This document shows, piece after piece, positions 10,703-28,000 of a stretch of DNA of 42,460 bases. Under the pieces are notes generated by a model. That model saw only the letters and a program-made list of their open reading frames with translations, did no database searches and was not told the origin of the DNA. How positions within the stretch are numbered: position 1 is the first letter of the stretch; every line of letters starts with the position of its first letter. The translations under genes and the position numbers were made by a program. Source of the DNA: Pigoraptor chileana (taxonomy: Eukaryota; Opisthokonta; Filasterea); assembly GCA_943704495.1 (NCBI GenBank), contig CALSCR010003993.1:1-42460 (forward strand). Direction: 5' to 3'.

Positions 10703-12260
10703 TTAGGCTCGTGATTTGATGTACTCGGCAAGGTCAGCAATTGTGATCATTTTCAGCCCAAACTCCTCCTTAAATGCGGCGAGTGAGTCCCGGCGCGCCA
10801 TTGTGCCGTCGTCCATTGCAATTTCGCTCAAAACACCTGCGGGAAACAGCCCTGCCAGCTTACAAAGGTCTGTGACATCGGACGATGAAGAGAACGCGTG
10901 AGAATAAGACCAGATGCAGCATAGCATGCCCATGTCGCGCACATGTCAGCAAGAAGGGAAAAACAAAGAAAGGGACATTACCCGAAGATGTGATGCGCGC
11001 TTCAGTGCGACACGTATGTGCAGGCAGTGACAGCACCAAACACAGACAATCCGCTAACAACAACAGACTTCAGAGTGTCTCAACCGGCCAAGTTCGTGCA
11101 AAAATAAAGCCACAACAGCCGCAATTTGAATACGCACCAACAGAGGCCTCGGTGTGTCCTGTGCGCACAAGCACACCGCCCTCCTTGTAGCGCAGGGGGA
11201 ACATGTGGCCTGGACGATTGAAGTCCTCGGGACGGACGGCTGTGCTGGCGAGTGCGTTTGCTGTCAGCGCGCGATCCGAAGCGCAGATGCCGGTAGTTGT
11301 GCCTGGGAGAGAAAGCGGAGATTCAGTGTCAGTGTGGAGTGGCAGTGCGTGCGCGGTGCATTGAGGCAGTGCGCATGCCGCACTCTTACAATAGAAAGGG
11401 AGACAGGAATATGGACGAGCCGCGGCAATGATGTCAACGAGAGCATATAAGGCACAATGCCACACATGACAGAGGATCATTGTGGATGCGCATACAAAAG
11501 GAGCACACACACACACTTACCGTGGCGAAAATCGACGGTCACAGTGAACGCGGTGCAGTGCTTCTCTGTATTGGCGGCAATCATGAGCGGCAATTCAAGC
11601 TCCTCGCAGCGCTGGGACGTGAGGGCGACGCAAATCACGCCACTGTCACACGCACGTCGTGTAACAATGCACCAGACGCAACAAGCGCGAGAGTGTGTGC
11701 GCATAGGAGGAAACGTAAGAATTAACGTCAGTCGGTGTCTGAAGACGCTTGACTTACAAACAGTCACTTCAGAGCGGGAAACCCAGGGCACCTCAATCAG
11801 ACCCCCTCCTACAATGCCCGTTGCTGCGGTCGTATCATGTCACACAGACTGACTTTGCGCACTGTCAGCGAGCTACATCAGTGGGCAGAGAGTGATGCCA
11901 CACCTTGTGTGTCGGATCATGAATGCCATCTGCTCCGGAGTGACCTTTTCGGCAGCTATGATAAGATCGCCTTCATTCTCCCGATCCTCGTCGTCCACAA
12001 CGACCACAAACTTCCCCGCAGCTTTGGTGTTGTCATTGGCGTCGACATAGAGCAGGGTTGTGATGAGAAGTGTCATTATAAGTACATAGTGGAGGTGGCT
12101 GGCAAACTGTTCCAAGTTCAGAGTACTGCAATGTACCCAAAGCACTGCCATACGATACTCACCAATATCCTTCACGGCATCTTCAATGGAGTCAAACTTG
12201 ACCCTGATAGTGCACGCAACACCCAATTTGGATTCAGTCAAAGACAGCCACATAGCCCCC

Positions 12261-12295
<35 letters not shown>

Positions 12296-12609
12296 GCCAC
12301 AGAGTGTCGAGCCTGGCACCTTCCAGTCAGGTAATCAGAGCAACCCAGCCCCCCTTCTTCATATCAGAGACAACCAGCCACCCACTTGTGTTTCGTGTCC
12401 GTCAACAGCGGCTTAGCAAGTGCGCGAGATGCTGAATGCGCTCCCTTAACGTGCCCGTTGTCAACAGCTTCATCTTTCAAGGCCAGTTGATGTTCCAAGT
12501 GCGTCACACGCTGTTCGGCGTCCGCCCGCCGCCTTCGCTCCTCTTCAAGCAATCGCAACGCATCATCAAGCGACTTGACCATTCCCGCAGACTCTGTTGT
12601 GCAAGTCAT
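10703..12609 (-). CDS. ribB: 3,4-dihydroxy-2-butanone 4-phosphate synthase
   Basis: Converts ribulose 5-phosphate to 3,4-dihydroxy-2-butanone 4-phosphate and formate, supplying the xylene ring carbons of riboflavin. Six exons on the minus strand (12609-12386, 12203-12163, 12021-11904, 11642-11521, 11302-11138, 10869-10703) keep phase throughout and give 278 residues. Motifs in order: [28 protein letters not shown] (acidic metal/substrate loop), [63 protein letters not shown] and GHTEAS (active-site His). All conserved elements are present. It is monofunctional, with no GTP cyclohydrolase II domain. An extra N-terminal segment of about 75 residues ([20 protein letters not shown]) is predicted coiled coil and is not part of the enzyme core; an internal Met in that exon could also start it. 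Divergent to the TrhO fusion gene. Confidence 0.95.
12262..12296. repeat. (CA)n microsatellite in a ribB intron
   Basis: A pure CA run. On the coding (minus) strand it is (TG)n, about 60 bases before the acceptor of the first ribB intron. Confidence 0.9.
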
Positions 12610-13204
12610 ATTGACTATGAAGGACTCGCAGAAATTTGTGTGTCAGTGTGTTCTTGCTTCTCTCTTTGCTGTGTGTGTGTTCATATCAGATACTGTGCCC
12701 GTAGTAGAGAAATGAGGTTGAGTTCACATAACATGTGCTCTGCTCAACCTCCCCCTGTCCCACACTCGCAGTTGTGCAGACATGATCCCGCACCCACTCG
12801 CGAATACAGAGAGATGCAGCGGGGATTACCAGCGGCAGTACTACTGCCAAACCAAAACTGAGCTGTGGTTCAGTCGCACTTCTTCGCGAAACGTGGGTGA
12901 CATCACCCCTCTGACACGTGATCAAAGCCATCTCCATATGTGTCTTTGTTGGCATCATAATGACCATATATGTGTTTTGTTAGCCGCCATAAGGAACATA
13001 TTAGGATAAACTGAGATTAGATGCACATACGTGGCTTAGGATGGCAACAAGTGGAGCTGGTCACGTGATTCGCACTGCCTTGCAGGGTGCGAATTTGTGA
13101 GGCCGTTGGGGGATCCACGAGGCACAAAAAGTACAAAGTGCGGGTGCGTAAGTGTGCCGCCACATAGGCCTCCGCATTGTGTCTTCACGTTGTCTCCCGG
13201 AGCG
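12610..13204. promoter_or_regulatory. Divergent promoter region of ribB and the TrhO fusion gene
   Basis: 595 bases between start codons. CACGTG sites lie at 12915-12920 and, within GTCACGTGATTCGC, at 13062-13067. The second resembles the site in the 4955-5471 gap (ATCACGTGACTCGC). No CCAAT or TATA box was seen. An ATG at 13097 in frame with the fusion gene probably lies in its leader. Confidence 0.45.
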
Positions 13205-16060
13205 ATGATTGTGTTTCGTTTGTGGGCTGCGCGACCTCTCGGCGCCCTTGCCACTACGGCGGCAAGATGGCGGCCCTTTCGCAGCCCATTGACAGCGAGT
13301 GTGTGCGGCCGCCGCGCATCTTCATCCTTGTCGTCCTCGTCGGCAGACCGCGAAAGCCGTGTGCCCCACGAAATCACTAAGGGTGGTACTGACGAACATA
13401 GTGGCGGCCGTCGCATCACGACCCCTGCCGACGCCTTCAACCGGTCCAAAAATTGGATTTTTGTCCCCAAGATCCGCGAGCCGCTCTACAGATATGTTTG
13501 GTTCTTCAAATACCACCCATTTGAGGACCCTGAAGCTGTGCGTGACACTTTATTCTCGCAATGGTATGAATGGGCTGTATTGGGTCGCATCTTTGTCGCC
13601 GATGAGGGCATCAACGCGCAAATGATTGTGCCTGTTTCAAAGATTCAGCAATTTGAAGCGCACATCAGGAATGCATCGCCGGGACTTGCGAACCTCGAGT
13701 TGCGTTACGGACGCGACGTTGATGTGACCAAAGAAGCACTCTTTCCGAACCTCCATGTGCGCATTCGGCCGTATATAGTCAATGACGGCCTGAAGGAGCC
13801 GCTGAATCTGAGTGATTCCGGTGCATTTCTAAGCCCGGGCGAGTGGCAAGAGGCGGTTATGAAGGAGGTTGTTGAGCCGCCCCCGTCGGGAGAGAAGGGC
13901 TTATTGATTGACTGCAGGAACTTTTTCGAGAGCGAGGTTGGACGATTTAAGGGTGCGGTTCAGATGAATGTTGAATACTTTCGCGAGTCGTTTGGTGAAG
14001 TCGATCGCATTCTGAGTGAGACGAAGGCCGATCCCCGCAAAACACCGGTTTACATATACTGCACGGGGGGGATTCGATGCATTAAAGTTGGCGCGTATTT
14101 GCGCGGAAAGGGATACGAGAAAGTGGCGGCGCTCGATGGCGGCATCAATGCGTACATGGACTACATCGAGGGGGAGGCGTCGCGTGCACGCTTGGAGGGC
14201 AAGAGCGAGCCATCCCGGCTGTTTATCGGGAAGAACTACGTGTTTGACGGGCGAGGTCTTGTGGGTAATGAGACGGAGCGCGCAACGACGGATGTGCTGG
14301 GAAAGTGCCTCAAGTGCGGCTCTCCTGGCGATCTGCACATCAACTGTTCCAACAGCGGGTGCAATTCGCTCTTCATCATGTGCCCAAGCTGCACCTCCCG
14401 CCTCCGCTCGGCCGCTAACGCGCAAACAGCCGCTCCGGATACAGCGGGATTTGGTGTTGGGAAGTCACTCAAACGGGACCATACACCGTCTGACAAGGCG
14501 ACGGGTGCGCGCAAGAGTGGTCGCAAGAGTGGGTCAAAGCCAATGAGCGACGACGGTGTTCTCATTGCAAGTGAGCGGCGATTGACACAGCACACGCTCA
14601 GGGCGCCCTGCTCGGACGAGTGCACGGAGGTGGGTGTGCTGGAATGTGAGCGTGTGAGGGGGCCTTTTATTTCGACGACTCACTTCCTCTCCTGCTCTGA
14701 GCATGTTGCTTTCCATGCCTTTGAATGCGGACCTGCTGATCCCACGTGGGCCGTCGCACTCCTTCAGAAATTGCTTTTTTGCGCGGTTCTATTAGTCATT
14801 CGACCACCGAACATTCTCTCAATTCCATGGCACCGCGCCCCATGACACTGACTTTCACACTGACTTCTCTCTCCTTCAGATTGTTGAAAGGTACCCTGGT
14901 GAGCACATCGCCCCCTCCCAGCGTGTGCGCTTCAGGCGCTCGTTCCACTCGTCCGCCACGAGACAGACGGCGACAAATGGAACGAATGCCCTCCCTCCTT
15001 ACACTCCTAAGTTCCTGAAACCGACTCCCACAAGTATATACTGCGAGGCGCACTCGACGCCCCTGTCAACCTACTGCGTTGCAGCCGAATCCTGCGCGCG
15101 CGAGAATGATCCCACTGGTGCACACATGGTGAGCGGACACCTTCAGGGCCGACTTCTCTCTATGCTATGCGCAAGCGTGGCACCCGCTCGCGCACTTGAT
15201 GTTGGTGAGGAATGTGTGTGCGTGCGCGTGTGTGCATGCGTGGTGTGACATGTGTCTGTGCATGGGTGGGCACACTTCTCGTCTCGTCTTGCCGCATGAC
15301 CATACTAACTATTCATCCCCTCAAAATGTACATGATGACGCAGGGACTTACACGGGTTTCTCAGCAATGTCACTAGCGGAGGGCCTCGACCTTGTGCGAG
15401 AGCCCGAGGCGTGCGTGGTGTCTCTGGAGACGAGCACTAGGGCGCACTTAATGGCCACAATGAATGCTGCAACGCATCCCCGGAGGGACCGCATTGAGTT
15501 TAAGCTGTGCGACGCACTCGAGCACATGACGTGGATGGCTGATGAAGGGCTCGAGGTCGACTTTGTGTACCTTGACGCAGATAAAAAAAAGTACGTCGTC
15601 TTTTTCGCTTGGTATTTTTGTATAGTGTTGGATTCGTTTCTTTCCAATGTCACTGAAATCATTGCATTTGCTGTGTAAGGCGAGAAGTGCGCATGCTTGT
15701 TGTGCTAAGTCGCTGAATCTGTGGTACCAAAGGGCTTCAGAGGCAGGCCGGCTTTTGATGCAGCGACCAACACCCGCCTCCCTTTTGCTATCCAGATACA
15801 AGGCATACTATGAGGTGTTGTTTGGGCGCCGTTTGCTGACTCGGCGTGGCGTCGTTGTTATTGACAACGTGCTATTCCACGGCTGCGTTGCCCCGGATGG
15901 CCCGCAGCCGGACGATGTGCCGCCTGCGCGACTAGCCCGCAATGAGGCGATGGCAAAGACGCTGCGGGAGTTCAATGCACACGTGATTGCGGACGGCAGG
16001 GCCGAGTGCGTGATGCTGCCCATCAGGGACGGCATATCGCTTGTGCGGTGGCGGTCGTAA
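13205..16060 (+). CDS. TrhO-type tRNA U34 hydroxylase fused to a COMT-family O-methyltransferase
   Basis: Four exons, 13205-14629, 14880-15204, 15344-15590 and 15796-16060, join in phase (0, 1, 2) to 753 residues. Residues 1-50 are Arg/Ser/Ala-rich, like a mitochondrial presequence. Residues 93-190 form the acylphosphatase-like N-domain of TrhO/YceA (VADEGINAQM). Residues 215-320 form a rhodanese domain with the family loop YCTGGIRCIKVGAYL; the putative catalytic Cys is C286. Cys pairs at 368/371, 381/386, 393/396 and 469/473 follow, as in the TrhO/TSTD2 tail. Residues 525-753 are a class I SAM methyltransferase: DVGTYTGFSAMS (motif I), YLDADKKKY and VVIDNVLFHG, with metal ligands D661, D689 and N690. 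In bacteria TrhO makes 5-hydroxyuridine-34 in tRNA, and the COMT-family enzyme TrmR methylates it. A single bifunctional enzyme making 5-methoxyuridine is my inference. Exon 2 carries both the TrhO tail and the start of the methyltransferase, which supports one gene rather than two. Confidence 0.88.
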
Positions 16061-16567
16061 CCCATGCCGCCAGGATGGGTTGGCGTTGTCATTGGCTAAG
16101 AAGGGGAGACCGTTGTCCCTCTCGTGTTTCTGCGTTTTGTTGACCATTGTTATCTATACATTTTTTTTGTTACGTATCTTCATGCGAATGGGTGTAAGGG
16201 TGATGTGCTGGTTTACACTGCACTTTATTGAGTTGATCTACTAGTAGGTATCCGAAAATTCGGTTTCAAAACACGTCTCTGTGGCCACACAAACTGCAAA
16301 GCAGTGGCCATGCACTGATAGGTCGGGGTGTCGTCCAGTTTTTTCGCTGGTCTAACATTCTGCAAAGTGCAACTGCCGAAACAAATCCCTTCAAATAGCA
16401 CGATAATCAGACTCATAATGTAAGTGAAGGTTGTGCGACCAGTAAATAGGGCTTTGATCAGTGGAGATTGTTGCCGCCGGAGCACTGAAGCTCACAACGT
16501 GCCACACAGCTTTGAGGTGGCTCTCATTTTCAGTTGCGCCTTGCTTTAGTCTCGACGGTGGCAGCTG

Positions 16568-16712
16568 TTGCTTGTATTGTTGCTATTGTTGTTGCTATTG
16601 TTGTTGCTATTATTGTTGCTATTATTGTTGCTATTATTGTTGCTATTATTGTTGCTATTATTGTTGCTATTATTGTTGCTATTATTGTTGCTATTATTGT
16701 TGCTTTTGTTGT
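16568..16712. repeat. 12-bp tandem repeat (TATTATTGTTGC)n
   Basis: About eleven to twelve copies of a unit reading TATTGTTGCTAT / TATTATTGTTGC. It is nearly perfect in the middle and has TGTTGTTGC variants at the 5' edge. It lies in non-coding DNA about 420 bases upstream of the thiolase start. Confidence 0.95.
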
Positions 16713-16794
16713 CAGTGCTCTTCATGGCACGAAACAAAACTAGATCGCGGCAACGGTCAAGTCGATGACGGCCTCCACACGGATGAGCAGTGGC

Positions 16795-16903
16795 AGCCAA
16801 TCGCGCAGTGTTCGTGCGGGTGAGCCAGCCAATCACAAAGGACCGCCAGTTTACATTGGAGCGCTGTTGCATTATTGTGTAAAATGCACCACACAGCCAA
16901 TCT
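16795..16903 (+). promoter_or_regulatory. Three CCAAT boxes upstream of thiolase
   Basis: AGCCAATC occurs three times on the same strand, at 16795-16802, 16827-16834 and 16895-16902. These are about 230 to 330 bases before the thiolase ATG. The core and its AG/TC flanks match the NF-Y consensus. Their function here is inferred. Confidence 0.6.
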
Positions 16904-17099
16904 AATGACGCCGGCGTGCGGCAGTTCCACTCCAGTTGCTGTCACTCAAGCGACTTTGTCAGCTGTCGCACACACAGTGAGTGCATACACAGTGAGTGCA
17001 TCATTCAGTGCTCGGTGTGACGGTTTCAGTGGATGATAAAGTATTCTGATTGCGTAATGCATAGATGACCACTTGCAAACGCAATCTCAATCCCACTGA

Positions 17100-18792
<1,693 letters not shown>

Positions 18793-19417
18793 TGAGGATG
18801 AGTGTTAGTTGCTGGCGGTGCGTGGGGGATGCGTGTGCTTGTGTGTGTTTGTGTGTGTGTGTATGTACGGACTTATGGTCACTCGAGTCCTGTGACGAGG
18901 TAGTTCTCACAGTAAACAAATTGGAAAAGTACAAATGCATTTGCGAGATCTCGTAACTACTGGAACGAATGTAAGCGAGAGTGAGGTTAAATCTTGTTGT
19001 TGTCAAGACGGATCCTATCGCACTTTGAGTGCGTGCGTGTGCGTGCATGTGCGTGCGTGTGTGTACGTGCGTGTGCGTGTGTGTGTGTGTGCGACTGTGT
19101 GTGTGTGCGTATGCGTCACTCAGAGTAATGTATGTGCGTCATGTCGTTCTTCGACACTATCAACAAGCAGAGCTGATTTCTTTATTATACTTGGAGCCAT
19201 TCCTCACACTGTTCTTAGTTCAAAGCAAGCGACACATTTCAGCTGCTCAGTTTGCAAATTGAAGTTTGAAAAAGTGCAACAGTTTTTGCGCGTGAGGCAT
19301 ACGTTCGCATCTGCGACTGCTGCTGTGCGCGTTGAGGCCTGCGAGGCTAACATTCATTGAGTATCCAATCCGCATTGCCATTGCACTGCCCGTTGCAACC
19401 TAACGTCCCGAGTCAAA
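18793..19417. other. Gap between thiolase and CaMKK
   Basis: 3' flank of thiolase and promoter of CaMKK. It contains (GT)n-rich runs at about 18838-18864 and 19029-19112. No gene seen. Confidence 0.5.
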
Positions 19418-22994
<3,577 letters not shown>

Positions 22995-23649
22995 GAGCGG
23001 CGGCAGGCGCGTGGTGTGGGCAATTAAACAAAAAAAGCACTTATTCCAATGGGAGGGTGAAGTCAAGGGGCCCCTTTGGTAGTGTGGAGGTGACTGAATG
23101 AATTTCTCCGACGCGTCGAGGACAGTGGTGCCCGTGCAGTCACATGGACCACACACACACACGGCATACAAACACATCCACACACTCACATACACAGGCA
23201 CAGACACAGACACACACACACACACACACATGACAGTGTCATCAGAGCACATTTACACAGGGGCACCCATCCTCCACAACAAGGGGCAATGGCCTCACGA
23301 CCATTTCACGGATTTGTTATCTTAAACGATAATTGCGAAACTGAACCGGGTGTTCTCAAGAGTGATCCTTTCAAGTGTGAACTTAGGCAAGAGACGACTC
23401 CCTCGGGACGTGGTCTTGTTTATTCGTCCCCGAGCATTGATTGACGCTCACACTTTCTGTATCTGCCAGGTGTTATAGTAACATCGGCCTAGTTACACGA
23501 AACGGTGATCACGTGCTGTTTATTCGTGACGTGTTTTGAGCATCCTCACGTCACAGGCGGTGCGTGCTTCACATTTTCAACACTTATATCACGTGATTAA
23601 TTTATTAATAGATCTCTGGGGCTATATTTAGATCGTTCCTCACTCACAA

Positions 23650-23695
23650 TAATGAATTCTCATAATGAGTTCTCATAATGAATTCTCATAATGAG
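23650..23695. repeat. Short tandem repeat CATAATGA(A/G)TTCT
   Basis: Three to four copies of a 14-base unit containing EcoRI-like GAATTC and its GAGTTC variant. A further CATAATGAG occurs at about 23923. Confidence 0.8.
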
Positions 23696-24040
23696 ACGGC
23701 AGCAGCAGTAGTACTAAGTTTAGTGTCACAGCCACATTCGCAAACACACGCCAATCTGCAACGCCATTGGTCAGCCACACCGATCCTAGGTGGCCCACAA
23801 AATATCCTGCGTCGCCGTGGGTTGGATATCGGTTCAGTATCAGAGAAACTTGTGCTGCGAAATAGTACAGATGTTTATTTGGGTGACTCGATTAATCTCG
23901 TTTTTATTTGTCAGTAAGTTCCCATAATGAGCAGTGCGTGGGCGATGTGAATTGTTGTAAGGGCATGGCTATTAAGTAGAAATTTGGCATTTTTGTATTC
24001 GTTGCGGGGACTCATACAACTACTACACAATCACACGCTC

Positions 24041-24042
24041 TC

Positions 24043-24076
<34 letters not shown>

Positions 24077-24100
24077 GACACACACACGCGCGCGCGCGCA
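24041..24100. repeat. (CA)n followed by (CG)n
   Basis: A CA run that passes into CGCGCGCGCG, about 110 to 170 bases before the PLAC8 start. Alternating purine-pyrimidine of this kind can adopt Z-DNA. Confidence 0.85.
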
Positions 24101-24208
24101 CGTTTGGAATAAATACCTTCCCCTCTTCACACGAAATTTCTTTGAGCTCATCTCTCACAACATCACCGCCTCTCCGCACCAAACCGCGAAAAGCCCAAAT
24201 CCGCAAAC

Positions 24209-24529
24209 ATGGCGACCGGCGAGTACAGCAAGGGACTCTGCAGCTGCTGCGATGACTGCGGCGTGTGCATGTTCACGTGGTGCTGCTTCCCCTGCGCCGC
24301 GGGCAAGGGCGCCGCTGCCGCCGCCAACAAGGGCGGGTTCGACTGGCTCGTCTGCTTTGCCTCGTGCTGCATTCCCCTGGTTGGCGAGTGCATGCTCCGC
24401 CAGAAGGTCCAGCAGGCGTACGGCATCCAGCAGGGATTCTGCGGCATGTGCTGCACCGTGTGCTGCTGCCCCCTCTGCGCTGCTGTGCAGGACGCTCAGG
24501 AGACCAAGATTCGCGGAGACTGGAAGTGA
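24209..24529 (+). CDS. PLAC8-family cysteine-rich protein
   Basis: 106 residues, no intron, with about 20 cysteines. The layout is that of PLAC8/cornifelin/PCR proteins: an N-terminal CSCCDDC, CCFPC (the CCxxxxCPC-like motif) near residue 28, a hydrophobic middle FDWLVCFASCCIPLVG, and the family's C-terminal block AYGIQQGFCGMCCTVCCCPLCAAVQDAQE. Members sit at the plasma membrane; in plants and fungi some affect cadmium or zinc resistance, calcium influx or cell size. The precise role here is unknown. Its codon use is strongly GC-rich, which suggests high expression. It points toward the EP400-like gene, whose stop lies 545 bases away. Confidence 0.9.
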   Translation: MATGEYSKGLCSCCDDCGVCMFTWCCFPCAAGKGAAAAANKGGFDWLVCFASCCIPLVGECMLRQKVQQAYGIQQGFCGMCCTVCCCPLCAAVQDAQETKIRGDWK

Positions 24530-25073
24530 GCACCACCCCTGTGACTGCGCGCGACAGTCGACAAAAAAAGCCACCAGATCATTGCGTGCTCTCTTCTTCT
24601 GTGTTTCAACGTGCGCTCGCGTTGTGTCTTCATTACCGTTTTTTGAATCTCATGTATATATGGCGTTGGGTCTGAGTCTGCATTGCAAAAACGTGGGGCG
24701 GGTGTGTGCTCTCTGAATCTATCCCCCCACAATTGGGCTTCGAATGAAAATTGTAAGACCAATCTGTAGAAATCAGTGCGCTCACAACATGTTAGTTTTG
24801 AAACTACGTTGTAGTCCAAAACGGAAAATTGTTCAGATTAGTGCAATTTGTTCTTTGTTAAAAAAAGATTTGTTTGTTTGCACTTATACAAGTCCTGTAT
24901 GTCCGCAACAGACCAGTAATTTACAACTTATAATCAGAGCGCACACACGTGCGCAACAACAACAACCGCACTAAATTTAGTTTCATGGACAGAGGAGAGG
25001 GCCTAGGGCACTGAGTCCCACATTTTCACTGGGAGCCATAAACGCACGAGCGAACCCCACACGACTGCGCGGC
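24530..25073. other. Gap between convergent genes
   Basis: 3' flanks of the PLAC8 gene and the EP400-like gene. A/T-rich stretch at about 24740-24970. Nothing else recognisable. Confidence 0.5.
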
Positions 25074-28000
25074 TCATCCGCTGCCGGATCCCGCAACACC
25101 GCCGTCCATCTTGAATGCCTGCTTAACAAGCTCAAACTTGGACGCCTCGTCAATGTCGACGCGGGCGAGTATGGCGTTCATCACGGCGCTGGTATTCGAC
25201 GCAGCCGCCTGGGCCGCCACGGCCGACGGGGGGTGCGGGGGGCGCAGCGCGGACCCCGGGGGCGTTGGCGTGTACGGACTCATCGAGCCCACGGGCTTTG
25301 GCAGGCCGCCGAGGTTGGGCCGCGGAGCATGTGCCATCTGCGACATGGGACGCGCTGCGTGTGCGAGTGTGTGTGTGCGTGTGTGGGTGTGCACAAGGGG
25401 ATGTATGAGCGTATGCCAGTCAGTCAAGGCATTGCGATACATGCATGGCGATCTAATTAAATAAAATTAAGCACGCTCACCTCCCACGTGGCCCATAGAA
25501 AGTTGGGGAGGCATACCCTGCGTATATGAGGGGTACAGAGACAGTCAGCGCAGAACAACTAGCACGTGGACAACCGAGCGACGCACTCACGAAGCAAGAA
25601 AGAGCACAACTCCCACTACACTTGCACAGCCAACACACCTTGGCAGGCCCTGGCGGGCCCGTAGGCCGCCGGCCCCCACGCCCCTTTGACGGAGGGGATT
25701 TGAGGTCGCCGCCGCGCCCCATCGCCTGAGATGCGCCCCTCGGCGGAGCACCCGTCTGGAAGAAAGGAACAGGCACAGCAGGAAACAGGATCAATCAATC
25801 ACCGCAGCCAACGACAAACAGGGCCCGTGTCGGCGTGGGTGTTTGTTGCACGACTACACCGCAGCCACACATGCGGCAGCCAGTGCAAGACGGCGCAATT
25901 GGACACAGACGCGCAGACAAGCCAGGCAAGAGCAGCACACAACAGCCACACAACCTGCACACCACACACCTGCACGTGGCCTTGCATCCGCTGGTTGATC
26001 TGCGCCAGACGCGACGGCTGGTTGCCGCTCTGTGTTTTGACGACAATGCTTCCAGCTGACAAAGTGGGAAGCGGCTGCAAGTCAGCCTGGGCCCAGCAGA
26101 GGCGCAATGCACACCCTACCATGATCCTGCACACCACATACGTGCTGTGACGCATGCACACTCATAGCCCCACATACCTTTGGCCGCCGCCGCCGCCGCC
26201 GCTGCAGCCGCCGCCGCCGCACCCCCAGCGACAGCCCCTGGCCTCTGAACGCCCGCCACGTGCCCCTGCGCTTGTGGCCCCTGCGCCTGAGTCGGCGCCT
26301 GGGTCTGTGCCTGGCCCGCCTGCCCCGGTGCGCGCGAAAGAGGCGATCCCCCGACCACCTCAATGGGTTGTGCAACAGTCGCTTTGACTCCGACTCCAGG
26401 AAATGCAGGCCACCGCTGGCCGCCACCACCCGCGCCAGACAGGTGATGAACCTTGAGCGCGTTTGTCTGAGAGAACGAGAAACCAAAGGCAAATGCCATT
26501 CAAAAAGCAGTCATAATACGCTACAACTGGAGCACGCACCAGGGACAACAAACACATACATACGCATGCGCAAAATAGACACAGAAAAAAATTTGCGGTT
26601 GTACCCACCAAAGGTATTGGCTGCAATCCACCGCCAACAATCATAGAGGATCCGCCACCCGCGCCACTTCCCGCACTCGCGTCGCCACCCAACGTAGTGC
26701 GCACACGATTGGCCTGTGCAGCGACGATATCGACAGGGTTTGCCATGTTTTTCTTTCCATCAAATCCTGCAATTTGCGCCGCGCGATCGTGCGACGAATG
26801 CGCCTGTATGGGCCCGCCCGAGAGTGCGGTGGGACGGAGCAGTTTTCGTTGCGATCCAATGCGCTGGATCGACTCGAAGAGGGAGAGAAAGAGGGAGCGA
26901 CACGCGCGGCCAGCGTCCGCCGCATGGAGCTGACCCGCATTGTGGGGGCGGGGCTTTCCCTTTTGGGCATCGAGGACAATGGGGCGGTGCGGGGGTGGGG
27001 GAGGCACCGGGTCGCCTTTGCCCTTCTTCTTCTGCGGCGGCGCGGGCACTGGCGGCGCCTCAATCACTGTCTTGCCTTCCTCGCGCGGCAAGATAACGCT
27101 GAGATAACGCTCCCTGCACTGGGCGGGGGATCGCTGGCGGCCCCACGGACGACAAATGCCATTCACGTGCTCGGCCAAGAGCGCCCAATTGAACGCGCTG
27201 CGGACACCAAACACCCGGATGGCCCGCAGCAGAGCCCAGTCCTCATCCGCGCGCCACTGGCCGCCATCACGTGACAGCAATGTGGTGGCGGCGCCCCCAG
27301 CCTTCTTGCGACCCGCCTTGTTCTTGCCGAGGAGGGCCTCGCGACGCGCACTTGCAGCCTCCTCACGCTCACGTTGCAGCTGCTGCTCGCGCTCTGCGGC
27401 AGCGGCGCCCTTCCCCTTGCGCCGGTCTCCCTTTCCTTTCTTACCCAGAATGACCAAATCGTCGTCCACATCGGCTTCCCCGAGAATGCCAGACACTATC
27501 GCACCCACAGATGCCACCCCATCCACACGCGCCCGCTTTGCCTGCTTGTCGAGAACGCCGCCCTTCCGCTTCCGCGATTTGGCCTCTTGCACCGCGCGCT
27601 CCCTTGCCTCTGCAGCAGCACGTGCTTGCTGCTTGCGCCACTTTTTGAGCGACGGGGCATCCCTCAGTTTTGCCTCCAACATGGCAAGGCGGTACATCGA
27701 CAGAAGTGCAAAGTCCACAAACGGCTCGTCCGTTTCAGGCGGCGTCGGCGGCATCCAAGTGCGCACGCTTCCATCAAACGCAAGGACGAGACCGTCCTTT
27801 CCGGCATCGGAAGCGCCAAAGCCATGCACAAACACGAGCTCGTCGTCCGATACGGCCACGTCATTATCGTGCAGCGCATGCGCGTGCCCATTGCCCGCAC
27901 CGGCCCCAGCCCCAGCCCCGTCCCCACCCGCGGCATCCCCGCTGTCACCGGCCCCAGTGGCACCACGGCCCGCACCGTCGACTCCGCCATACCCGCCCCC

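Larger units (their letters stand above)
22995..24208. other. Gap between CaMKK and the PLAC8 gene
   Basis: About 1.2 kb. It holds a (CA)n tract (about 23149-23230) and CACGTG sites at 23510-23515 and, as TCACGTGA, at 23589-23596. A short tandem of CATAATGAATTCT/CATAATGAGTTCT lies at 23650-23695 with a stray copy near 23921, and a (CA)n(CG)n tract at about 24044-24100. An AATAAATA at 24106 could serve as a TATA element for the PLAC8 gene. No gene seen. Confidence 0.5.

Noticed and set aside
14880-16060. The O-methyltransferase as a separate gene starting at the ATG at 14925
   Set aside because: The exon runs in phase from the acceptor at 14879, and its first residues (IVERYPGEHIAPSQRVRF) continue the Cys tail typical of TrhO; fusion is the simpler model, though transcripts should decide.
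16461-16872. Poly-Leu, Val/Ile, Cys/Tyr and Asn/Ser open frames
   Set aside because: All are readings of one 12-base tandem repeat in different frames.
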